From Paraphysomonas bandaiensis (Eukaryota > Chrysophyceae), in contig CBFFRP010000066.1 of assembly GCA_965644295.1 (NCBI GenBank), positions 434,001-498,000 on the forward strand: 64,000 nt of DNA, given 5' to 3'. The first letter of the stretch is position 1, and each line of letters starts with the position of its first letter. A program made the translations under genes and the position numbers. The notes below the pieces were generated by a model that was not told the origin of the DNA, ran no database searches, and saw only the letters and a list, made by a program, of their open reading frames with translations. Positions 38,556-49,072 of the stretch are shown piece by piece.

Positions 38556-39915
38556 TAGAAGAATACGACTTGGATGAGGTACATCAGGTTAAGATGGAGA
38601 AGTTGCTGTGAAATGAAGTTTGTTGATACATATTGTCATATATTTGTGCGTTTCATGCAAAGCCAATCGTCACGAAACATGGAAAAAACACACATCCTAC
38701 TTACTTTTGCTTGCGTGTGTGTTCGTCGGTTATAAATATTGGTACCATTTAGTTCATTACTATCTAACATATAATATGCCTTATGTTTTTGAGTACTCTT
38801 CTTTTCTCCATGCATGTGGCCTAGTTTAAAATTACGGTGCTTCATTTACCAAATCGTATAATATTGAAAAGTATAAAATATTATTGAGTGTAGGTATACA
38901 ACATTGGCCATAAAACGAATAACCTTTCGCTTCTTAAGGCACTTTTGCTTATTGGGTTTTTGTATATGACAGCAATTGAAAGCTCTAGTTACAATGTATT
39001 TAAATTATATCCGTTACGAGTAGTATGCAGTTGTTGCTAACTGTATTATGAGAGCTAAAAGGGATCTATTTTTCAACCTTGTCAAATTTCAACTCCTCAA
39101 AATCACTACCGTCATCGAAGTCGCCAGTATCTTCGTCTGAAATAACCAATACGGCCGCTTTTCCAGAGAACTTGGAAGATCCGACGATGTGTCCCCCGGA
39201 GTTCTGCCAACGACCTCGTCGACCAACACGTCTTCCTCTGAGGACTGTCTCAAAGAATCCATAACTAATTAGATATATATGTACTAAATGGCTTCAAGTG
39301 TCTTTTATAATACAGCAGATTACTTGACCTCGGAATGCTTGTTTATATGCTCTCCTTCCTCCAAGCCACTGTTATTTCGGAGCAAGAATATTTCAGCTTT
39401 GATGCATCAAGTAAACTGCAAATCCTTTCAAGATGCGATTTGGTTTTCAAACCAGTTGTTTTCAGTATGTAGATTGGTGTGTAAGAGGTTGTAGCGTGTT
39501 GTTGTCATACTTGTGCCTCATAATTCATAGTTGAATAAGTGTTGCTGATAGTCCCCCAGAGAGTAAGATTTCATCGATGTTTTCAAAGGTAACTGAAGGC
39601 CATGCATAGAGATTGTGTTGATGACTCATGATATAGTAGTATAGTAGTGAAACGGAATATTTAGTGACTAGTGACCATGCAGTTTAGTAAAACATAAGAT
39701 CGTACGAGAAATGAGTGGTAGTAGAGATATCATGAAATTGGTGAGTAATAAGAGATATTGGTTATAATTTATAATATTGTGATATAGACTGAAATAATGT
39801 TCCGTTATGTCATTTTCTAACATTGCTTGTAGTTTTACAGTTCGACTGTAAGGTTCAAATAATCGGCTACGCTCAGTTATATAGTTACAAATACATATAT
39901 TCTACTTTAGCTATG
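38556..39915. other. Intergenic stretch with a possible unresolved coding piece
   Basis: AT-rich in its first 450 bases and again after 39500. The only suggestive sequence is on the minus strand between about 39470 and 39066 and is listed separately. The rest shows nothing recognisable. Confidence 0.4.
39066..39280 (-). CDS. Possible C-terminal exon of an unrecognised small protein
   Basis: On the minus strand an open frame runs without an initial ATG to a TAG at 39068-39066. It reads basic (VLRGRRVGRRGRWQNSGG), then VGSSKFSGKAAVLVISDEDT, then an acidic tail (DFDDGSDFEELKFDKVEK). Composition shifts from Arg-rich to Asp/Glu-rich, as in many nuclear proteins. A further frame at about 39470-39350 (LKTTGLKTKSHLERICSLLD) could be an upstream exon, but I could not join the two with good splice sites. 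Function unknown. It may be a pseudogene or chance. Confidence 0.25.
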
Positions 39916-40725
39916 CTATAAAAGTCGTGCAGCACCACCCATATAGGGCTGGCAGCATAAAACATACGTATTCTTCCCAGCAGGCAATCCTATTGTAAAA
40001 TCTACTACCCTGTCATTGACAGCAAAGCTCAATACACGTTTCTCTGATACAGTCACGTGGATAATATCACCCACACTATATCCACTTTCAAAGCCTTCTA
40101 CAACCCTTTGAGTTCTGTTATGCAGCATATATCCACTGGAGTGAAGCACCCAGCTATCTGGCCTATTGCCAAGACTCTTATAAGGTCCCTTCGCATTGGC
40201 GTTTGCTACACCGACAGCGAAGCCACCAACCCCAAGCTCAACAACTTCAACAGCCCAGGTCTGTACACCTGCAGATTTTCCAGTTGATTTTAAGAGCACG
40301 GCACCGTATCCTGCACAACCAGTCGTAACCACCAAACGGCGCGATTTCGAAAGCTCTAAATGCTGGTGCATTTTAGCTTGGTTCCATATGTTGGCCGACT
40401 CCACCACACTGGAAGAGTCATCAAGCAAATCTTTAGCCCATCTAGAACTTGATACGCTTTTCTTGTTACTTAACAACTGCGCATGTGATAGTTTTACTTC
40501 TGATACTTCACGATTTGGAGACTCAGACACTCCATCAGCACGCTCTCCTCGAAGTCGTTTAGAGAAACGTTCACCATTTTTAATTTCTTTCATCATTCGC
40601 CTTTTGGATGAGCGCTGTTTGGGTGCATGTGTCGTCTCTGCTGTCTGTGTGGGGATTCCCAGTGCTTGCAACACTGCTTCGTTTCGTTTTATATTACTCT
40701 GTCGGATGCACTCGTATGCTGACAT
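39916..40725 (-). CDS. SPRY-domain protein with an N-terminal R-x-x-NI-x-RN motif
   Basis: Single exon, 269 residues. The N-terminus MSAYECIRQSNIKRNEAVLQ has the short Y-E-x-x-R-x-x-N-I-x-x-N pattern that also starts several WD-repeat and SPRY proteins of plants and protists (pattern memory). A basic, nuclear-signal-like region follows (KQRSSKRRMMKEIKNGERFSKRLR, residues ~35-60). From about residue 125 the SPRY fold is visible: YGAVLLKSTGKSAGVQTWAVEV, GGFAVGVANANA, the central WVLHSSGYMLHN, YSVGDIIHVTVSE, LSFAVNDRVVDFTIGL and a final YVLCCQPYMGGAARLL. SPRY domains bind protein partners. A nuclear adaptor role is an inference. Upstream on the minus strand is a CA-rich tract at 40850-40880. Confidence 0.78.
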   Translation of the reverse strand: MSAYECIRQSNIKRNEAVLQALGIPTQTAETTHAPKQRSSKRRMMKEIKNGERFSKRLRGERADGVSESPNREVSEVKLSHAQLLSNKKSVSSSRWAKDLLDDSSSVVESANIWNQAKMHQHLELSKSRRLVVTTGCAGYGAVLLKSTGKSAGVQTWAVEVVELGVGGFAVGVANANAKGPYKSLGNRPDSWVLHSSGYMLHNRTQRVVEGFESGYSVGDIIHVTVSEKRVLSFAVNDRVVDFTIGLPAGKNTYVLCCQPYMGGAARLL

Positions 40726-42757
40726 TGCTGAAATATCAATAGAAAGATAGATGACTTTGTCTTGCTTGCATGTGGATAAGCTGAGTCAGGTGAGTGTGTA
40801 GTTGACGGTGATGTGATGCAAAGCAGATGAGCACATGACCTCATAACATACACACATACATACACATACATATACACTACTGCTCTGTTACTAACCTTCA
40901 TTCCACCAATACAATTCACCGTATAGTATTTTATATGATTTGATTGGATGATACTTAACCCTGCTGCTGGTGCATCTGACTAGTATCCAATAGATTTCAT
41001 GTAACTTATTTTTAGGTATTTTGATTCGATAAAGTGGTAGCGGTCTCTCCCTCTATATACATACATAGCATAGACACTGTACACAGCATATATCGGCAGC
41101 CAGTATCTTATTTTTCGGAAATAAATTGAAACATAAATCCTCTATATTACTGCAATACAACTACGGATGAAATACGGATAATTGTTGACTCAATATTAGA
41201 TGCATATTTCAACAAAAATATACAAAGGATGCCGATACCCCAGCAAGATGCATATACTCAGCCAGCAGTGCACATAGCAGTCCATATATGTTGAGATACA
41301 TGCATAGATATGGACACAGTAGTTTCATCTGATGGAAATCACTCCCTCACCATCACCATCACCATCACCTGTACGATGTATATATACTCATCAGTGTTAC
41401 AGCTGCAACTGGGCGGTGAGTAACATGCATGTCTGCCTGCTATCACTGTACTTGACTCACAGTGAGGAGTGTGCGTGTGGTGTGTACACTCATTAATGAA
41501 CAAGATACTCTAGAAATTGTACAGAGTTGATGAGCACGGATCAGTTACCGGTGAGGAAGATACGGCGACAGGGATGCACTCTCGCTGACCGATTTTGTGT
41601 TCTCGTTTTTCTGATGCGCCGGAGTTTGACATCTATAAGGGACCACACTCTCTGAGTGAATGGAACTGACCATGTTGTGGTAGTTGCTGGGTGGAGCGTT
41701 GACAGAGAGACCTCTTTTTTGATTGGAAGAAATAGGTACGACACGCAGGTTTCGCTTATTCATTAACCACGATGGCAATTGTTTAGATAATTCTACCCTG
41801 TTTTCACGTTTTGTTCGCAGAGGGAGAATGTGCCGGTGGAGGGTGTTTTCGTTTAATAGGAGGAGGAAATTTTACTGGGTATTGAGCAATGGGGCCTATT
41901 ATAGGACCTAGTTAATTTGGTTCAATTTCCTAGTCACACCAAAATTGCTGTAAAAACCATTAAATTGCTCATTTCTTAGATTGACTAGATTGACTAGGTG
42001 TTTATAGTACTATAATAAATAAAATTTTCACTCAAACATGGGAGCATACTCTAGCCATCCATTTATGAGTATACATGCGATGCATTACATTTTATCTTCG
42101 CATTCCAATGGCAATGGCCGTGCTCATGGGGTGTACGTGCTCGGGGATCGAATCATTACACCCGTCTAACCGTCAACTGTTAGCTGTGAAATTGGCTACT
42201 GGGTATGACGCAGTAACGCAAGTGTTTGTAAGGCTAATTAATGAAAGGTGTCATTGAGTTTTATCGTGTGTTTTTTGATACCATTGCAGTGTATAGCAAT
42301 ACACAATACATAGAGATATAGAGCAATACCATAGAGAATTAAGAGATTAACAGTAGTAATGAGGTGGTAAAGTGCAAAGCCGCCATCGGAAGTTGATGTC
42401 TTTAAAGCTCAACGCTATATCAAAATACACGCTTTCATACTTGGTGCAGCATATTAAAAACACATAATATACAATACGATATCGCTCATTAATCTTAGTA
42501 ACATAGCAACCAGTTTAACTGCGCAAAGTATCAGTCATTTATCTGGACAGACAATAAACTTCTCCGTGCCGATCTAAGAACGATCGGAGGAATATATAAA
42601 AATAATAACATAACAGTAGTAATCAACACGAATCAATTATATTGAAATTCGTCAATGCATATGAGTGACAGAACTGGAACCCACTGTCTAAATTCCGAAA
42701 TCCATTTCACCTGCAGATGCTTTAAAAACACTGATACATTGTAAGAGAGCCCAATAT
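40726..42757. other. Gene-free stretch
   Basis: 2 kb without a supportable gene. It contains a CA/TA-rich tract at about 40848-40880, close to the SPRY gene start, and a short tcaccatcaccatcacc run at 41347-41370. Small frames at 41541-41911 have no recognisable content. Confidence 0.5.
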
Positions 42758-45550
42758 TTATCTTTCCGCATGTGACTCAACAATGAGCCCATTATAGCGC
42801 ATTAAGTAGTACGGTAACCTCCAAATAGATGGTTCCATTTCACCCATTCCGCTTCCCCCCGCCATCACAAAGGGGTCAGAATTCCAGTGACTAGCTTGTC
42901 GTTCCATCGGTGGCACTATCTGACGCATTAGAGGGTTCGTCGAATCTCTTGCATAAAATGGAGACTCCGTTACATCCCATCTGTTGGAGTTATCGATATC
43001 CCACTCAATCAGGTCAATGGCCCATCTACGAAGCGTCCATGTTGCATCTGAAACAGCAGATCGACTCACAACCTGTCCTCCAGTACCGGCATATATCCCT
43101 AGCCAGAGGGGAGATTTCTCGCCCTGCACGATGCTCCATGATCGTCGCAAAGACGGTAGCACAGCATCCACCATTTCTTGTACATCTTGACGGAGGGAGC
43201 GATCGGCCGAAGGGGTATTCAGGCGTTGTAGAGAGTACAGCAGAGTATGATACCCAAGAAATATGAGCTCATTGTCGGAATGGTTATCCTCCTCTAAATG
43301 GTTGAATCATTACTACATGAAACCATATAGCTAATAGTGCGCAACAATTACAAGGCACCGCCTCACACACCTGGGTTATCAATCTTCGCATTGTAAGCAT
43401 TGTATAGGTATCCATAGTTCTCAGCAAGGTCCCAGAATGTCTTCTTATACTTTTCATCAGACGTAATGCTATACGCTGAAGCTAGAAATCCTAGTATCTC
43501 CACAGAATTGCTACCTCTCTCGGAGTAGTGCTCCGGATCATCGTTCACTATTACACTGGTTAGAAAGTATACTTATAAACTCTACAAAGAAAGACACAAG
43601 ACAAGGGCAGTCCTGTACGGCAATATTTCATTACAGAATATGTACCTAGCTCAGGATTCCAGAAACCCCATGTTGTCGGCTTCTGGGAGAGAGGGTCAAT
43701 GAGGTAGAGATCGTTTTCAACTATGCCCCCAGTAATCCCTTCAATCAAATTATATGCGCGCTTCTTCTCTTCGTCGTTCCGTGCAATATAGTCATACACC
43801 AGCGGGTAGAAGGCCAGGTGACCATCAATCTCATCGCTTGAGGTGTCGTCCTTCCATAAGTACTCCTCCCATCCATCCACAGTAGAGTAATGCCACCTGC
43901 ACAACATACCCTTAACTATACATACACTGCACGGCAATATGTCATCGAAAGAAACACTTTCCACATAGCCAACCACTACTATACACATATACCAGCGCAT
44001 ATACAACAGTCAAAACCTGTCTTCGCCAGAAGCCGTGCCGCATCCCTCATCCTGATCAGCAGGGACACAATAGCTCCTTGCTGGGTAGGTAGGATATGCT
44101 CCAGGTAAGATTGACAACAACTCTACCGCTTCAAATGCACGCCACGCGGCATCCCGTGCCTCCTCCTCGCCTGCACAGGCATGAGCAATATATATAGTGT
44201 TTACAACAGCGGTTCCGTACCAGTGGACATGAATCGATAAGCTTCACCCATTCCATGCATTGATGTCCACAATCCATCATTATCCTTCACCTTTTTATAG
44301 TAGCTTGAGACATCCCCGTACGAGTGAAGACCACAGTCAGCCGTCAGTCCACGTCTATCGTGTCGGGGATACTGGAACTGTGCCATTGATTTAGATTTCT
44401 CAGAAAGAGTCCAGAGGGTAGACTCGAGGGTGGCCAAGCCGGTTTCGCACCTCACCAGTACAATACTCTCGGAGGTGTCTGCATATTTCCCCCCAGCAAT
44501 TACTTGCATCACAGTGTTATCAGGAAGATACCGATGCCCACCAAAGAACGCCCACGTCCAGGGGTCAGAGTCCGAATCGGATTTATCAAGTGATCCTTTG
44601 TACTGCTGAGTTGCATCCGCATCTCCTGGTACACGAGCAAGCCCAATATTAGTGCCAATCCACACGAAACCTCCAGCCGAAGCAACGGATGTTATTCCAG
44701 CACTTGGAGAGCCTTGTCGCTGCCCATACCTCCACCACCCGCCGTCAGAAGATAGTTTATGAACACTGTTATTCTCAGCTACCCACAGGGCATTGTGGAC
44801 AACATCGTAGGACATATCAATTGGAGTGGAGTCCAGTAACCCACCAATCCATTCGTGCATGAACTTCACAAGTTTTCCGTCAACGTAATGCATGCCCAAA
44901 AAGCGAGTGGACGATCCGAGGAACAGACGACCCCAGGCTTGTACCCAGAGCATGGACGCATACTCCTCAGAGGCATCCCCAGTGTCAATATGAGTCACAA
45001 CACCCGTATCTATCGCAATTTCAGATAAACCCATTGAAGATGTGTATAAATATATATGAGTAGAGGACGATGCAGTGGCTGTCACGTCTCCCCAAGACAC
45101 TGAGCTCGTCAATATGTTCCTCGAACTCTTCACATACTGACAGCTGGATGCATTATCAAACACCAGTCCGACAACATTATCATCTGTCACTGCAAAGAAA
45201 TCATAATTCTTATTTGATGAAGGAATCAAATGACTTGCAGTAGATGACAGGAGGAGCAGCAGGCTCCAGTCTGTATAGATGCTTTCAAGTGATATTTTAT
45301 TATAGAGAGCCTTACGAGACGATGCATACACCTCTGAGCCTTGAAGGGATAAGAAACAGTCCCTGTGAGTGATGTGAGTGAGAGAGGAGAGGTTGGATGA
45401 TAGAGGTATTGGGGTAAACGGGATGTCTGGAGGGGGGGGTGAGAAGAGCGTCTTATGAGAGATAGATTGATGAAAGGGAGTGTCTGGGGTGATTGAGAGA
45501 GAGGGGGGAAGGAGGAGAGAGAGGAGAGAGAGAAGGGAGAGGGATTGCAT
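42758..45550 (-). CDS. Secreted protein: beta-propeller-like domain plus six-hairpin (alpha/alpha)-barrel-like domain
   Basis: Five exons: 45550-44221, 44170-44017, 43896-43646, 43547-43371, 43293-42758; 2,448 nt, 815 residues. A signal peptide is evident (MQSLSLLSLLSLLLPPSLS). Residues ~50-410 are beta-rich with recurring blade-like phrases (LWVQAWGRLFLGSS, NALWVAENNSVHKLSS, FVWIGTNIGLARV) as in two-component-regulator-type propellers. The C-terminal ~380 residues are helical with WEEYLWKDDTSSDEIDGHLA, PTTWGFWNPEL, SNSVEILGFLASAYSIT and EEDNHSDNELIFLGYHTLL. These phrases are like those in secreted bacterial proteins with an (alpha/alpha) six-hairpin fold; catalytic residues are unassigned. 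Function may be carbohydrate-directed (inference). The exon 4 acceptor (ataatag at 43548) was selected for frame. Confidence 0.78.
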
Positions 45551-45636
45551 TGTTAGGTATAATTATAATTGTAATGTATAATAATGTGAGATGATACTCC
45601 ACCCATATATGCATATATAGACACGAGTATCATAGT

Positions 45637-46030
45637 CTATGTATGTATGTATGTATGTATGTATGTATGTATGTATGTATGTATGTATGTATGTATGTAT
45701 GTATGTATGTATGTATGTATGTATGTATGTATGTATGTATGTATGTATGTATGTATGTATGTATGTATGTATGTATGTATGTATGTATGTATGTATGTAT
45801 GTATGTATGTATTATGTATGTATGTATGTATGTATGTATGTATGTATGTATGTATGTATGTATGTATGTATGTATGTATGTATGTATGTATGTATGTATG
45901 TATGTATGTATGTATGTATGTATGTATGTATGTATGTATGTATGTATGTATGTATGTATGTATGTATGTATGTATGTATGTATGTATGTATGTATGTATG
46001 TATGTATGTATGTATGTATGTATGTATGTA
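45637..46030. repeat. (GTAT)n microsatellite, about 390 bp
   Basis: Almost perfect tetranucleotide tandem repeat with one single-base interruption near 45811 (gtatgtattatgtatg). It lies about 90 bases upstream of the secreted-protein start codon. Long open frames across it on both strands (YVCM/HTYI repeats) are artefacts. Confidence 0.98.
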
Positions 46031-46143
46031 CAGTTCTCTGTATAAGAAATTCAAAGTAATGTTCCAACACTTCACTTCATAACGAAGTTGTGTGATGAAG
46101 GAATCAACTTCATCATTCTATCCAATCACAATCCATTGTTTCT

Positions 46144-46260
46144 ATGGAGGGAATCACGGGTGATATGCACACTATTGTGGACAGTAATCGACCCACTTAT
46201 GAGGAACTCTTACAGACACTAGCCGAGAAGGAGGCATCGATACTGAGAAGGAGGCATCGA
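46144..46260 (+). pseudogene. Short coding start that runs into the minisatellite
   Basis: An ATG at 46144 opens a frame encoding ~26 non-repetitive residues (MEGITGDMHTIVDSNRPTYE and on), then the first repeat unit in the heptad frame. The first 20-bp unit shifts the frame and a stop follows at once. It may be the N-terminus of a coiled-coil protein broken by minisatellite change, or once the start of the degraded gene further downstream. With no transcript it could also be chance. Confidence 0.35.
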
Positions 46261-47530
46261 TAGCCGAGAAGGAGACATCGATAGCCGAGAAGGAGACATC
46301 GATAGCCGAGAAGGAGGCATCGATAGCCGAGAAGGAGGCATCGATAGCCGAGAAGGAGGCATCGATACTGAGAAGGAGGCATCGATACTGAGAAGGAGGC
46401 ATCGATAGCCGAGAAGGAGGCATCGATAGCCGAGAAGGAGACATCGATAGCCGAGAAGGAGGCATCGATACTGAGAAGGAGACATCGATAGCCGAGAAGG
46501 AGACATCGATAGCCGAGAAGGAGGCATCGATAGCCGAGAAGGAGGCATCGATAGCCGAGAAGGAGACATCGATAGCCGAGAAGGAGGCATCGATAGCCGA
46601 GAAGGAGACATCGATAGCCGAGAAGGAGGCATCGATAGCCGAGAAGGAGGCATCGATACTGAGAAGGAGACATCGATAGCCGAGAAGGAGACATCGATAG
46701 CCGAGAAGGAGGCATCGATAGCCGAGAAGGAGGCATCGATAGCCGAGAAGGAGACATCGATAGCCGAGAAGGAGGCATCGATACTGAGAAGGAGACATCG
46801 ATAGCCGAGAAGGAGACATCGATAGCCGAGAAGGAGGCATCGATAGCCGAGAAGGAGGCATCGATAGCCGAGAAGGAGACATCGATAGCCGAGAAGGAGG
46901 CATCGATAGCCGAGAAGGAGACATCGATAGCCGAGAAGGAGGCATCGATACTGAGAAGGAGGCATCGATAGCCGAGAAGGAGACATCGATAGCCGAGAAG
47001 GAGACATCGATAGCCGAGAAGGAGGCATCGATACTGAGAAGGAGGCATCGATACTGAGAAGGAGACATCGATAGCCGAGAAGGAGGCATCGATACTGAGA
47101 AGGAGGCATCGATAGCTGAGAAGGAGACATCGATAGCCGAGAAGGAGACATCGATAGCCGAGAAGGAGGCATCGATACTGAGAAGGAGACATCGATAGCC
47201 GAGAAGGAGGCATCGATAGCCGAGAAGGAGACATCGATAGCCGAGAAGGAGGCATCGATAGCCGAGAAGGAGACATCGATAGCCGAGAAGGAGGCATCGA
47301 TACTGAGAAGGAGACATCGATACTGAGAAGGAGGCATCGATACTGAGAAGGAGGCATCGATACTGAGAAGGAGACATCGATAGCCGAGAAGGAGGCATCG
47401 ATACTGAGAAGGAGGCATCGATACTGAGAAGGAGGCATCGATAGCTGAGAAGGAGGCATCGACAGCCGAGAAGGAGGCATCGATAGCTGAGAAGGAGGCA
47501 TCGACAGCCGAGAAGGAGGCATCGACAGCC
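46219..47530 (+). repeat. Minisatellite with 21-bp and 20-bp units (heptad-coding unit)
   Basis: Roughly 60 tandem units of gagaaggaggcatcgatagcc (21 bp), with variants ggaga for ggagg, atagct and acagcc, interspersed with 20-bp units ending atact. On the + strand a 21-bp unit translates as the heptad E-K-E-A-S-I-A (E-K-E-T-S-I-A in variants), an ideal coiled-coil period. Each 20-bp unit shifts the frame by one. The minus strand has no stops in any frame, which creates three long spurious frames. Confidence 0.95.
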
Positions 47531-47586
47531 GAGAAGGAGGCAGCGATAGTCTTAAAATTAATCGATCGAGATTTCAATTAGGGATC

Positions 47587-49072
47587 GGGTTACTGTTATC
47601 TAGAGGCTTACCTCCTTTAGGCTCTCACTATGGCTCCAGCCACCCATTATCAGACTGTAGCACATGCCCTCTATATGGAGCAGATGTACAGGCTAGAGAT
47701 GGAGATTTCTCTGTCTTATACGATCATATTATGGAGAAACTACCTCACAATCTCTCATCACAAATATGGAAACGCTCAACAGATGGCAGATTAGGCATCT
47801 GGAATAACGAAACACACCTTCAGAGTTATGTTTCTGATGTGCTGATTGATGTCTTTGAATTAGCTGGATTGAATGGTGAGATACGCGTGTGTTTAGAGGC
47901 TCAATTGAGTGTGTCTTAAAGCTGCGGCGGAAGCTTTTCCGCAAAACTGATCATAGACAGGGTGATATGTTAGTGTTACGTAAACATGGTTTGATTATTG
48001 GGTTTTGTTATGTAAAGAGGCCCTGTACTCATACATCTACAGGGCATAGTGATCTCGATAATGATATGCTGAGAAGACAGATTAGTAACTATATGCAGTA
48101 TCTTAAACACTCATATGGTTTGAAAGCTGTATTTGGAATTGTAACGACTTATAATAAGTGGAAATTGTGTTGGTCAGCAGAAGCTACTGATAGCTGAGTC
48201 ATCTGCGCCAACGTCTGATTTGTATGTCCCATCTGATGGAAATGTCACGGAACCTTTGTTTGAAACTTGTACTTTTGGTAGAGAGGATCCACATCTAATC
48301 GAGGCGCTTGTGTCACTTATCCGAAAGATGTCGAAGTGTCCCATTGTTCCGCCTACAAAGCTGATTCGAGAGCATGTCAATGATGAACCTCACAATCAAC
48401 GTAAGTTTGGACTCGTTGATGTGGATTCTTTTAAATGGAGCTTGTTGCCTCTCCAGCTGACGAAGTTTTCTTTTGTGGCAAGTGATATGAAAACGCAACT
48501 GTTCTACTTGATGGAGGACTTCCACGGTGGTTCAGATGGGAGGGTGTGGCTATATGCAACACAAAGTGGAAAAATTGGTGTGATGAAGTTGTCCGCACGT
48601 TCAGATTTCACACGCGAAACGGAAGGTTCCATTTGTGCGCTCCATTGCAATTCGCTGCTGATGCCGTATGCGTTCCATAGCGGATTTGTGCAGGGGAATA
48701 TTAAATTTCGCCCTTTCGGTTTCTGGAATAGAGACGAGTTCACTTATGCTGTATAACAACTCGGAAGTGGATGCTGAATTCGACCTGGATTGCATCAGGT
48801 ATTATAGTGAGAATTTTTGGCAGGCCGCGGAGGAAGCTTTGCAGAAAATGGTTGAAGCTGGATATGTGCACAGAGACGTGTGTTGGCGACATGTAGCGTT
48901 GTTACCCGTGCCGCCGAAAGTATCGACCAGAAACAAATGGACGGTAACTCCAATTTTGATTGATTGCAGCAGTGTAGTTAAATCTAGTGAAGAGGAGCTC
49001 AGTTCTTTTGTGCATACTGCTTTGAATTTGTTAGCAACAGAATTGGAGGTGCTCAAACAGAACACGTATTGA
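47587..49072 (+). pseudogene. Crinkler (CRN)-like effector pseudogene: REase-like plus kinase-like domains
   Basis: Successive + strand frames carry parts of one CRN-type protein, broken by at least three frameshifts (near 47905-47920, 48170-48190 and 48700-48745). The first part ends in a QSYVSDVLIDVFELAGLNGE segment like the CRN pre-nuclease region. Next comes a restriction-endonuclease-like core: GDMLVLRKHGLIIGFCYVKR, where the usual acidic residue before V-K is tyrosine, then FGIVTTYNKWKLCW. The last part has a kinase-like catalytic loop (GYVHRDVCWRHVALLPV) and PILIDCSSV. The family is known from oomycetes, chytrids and various protists as nuclear or transposon-derived effectors. The shifts and the lost acidic residue suggest a dead copy; sequencing error cannot be excluded. 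Confidence 0.7.

Noticed and set aside
45630-46082. HTYI / YVCM repeat frames over the GTAT microsatellite
   Set aside because: Pure tetranucleotide repeat without stops. No coding evidence.
46172-47577. Three overlapping minus-strand frames of 408-452 codons in the minisatellite
   Set aside because: The 20/21-bp unit has no stop in any minus frame, so all three stay open by construction. They contain only the repeat.
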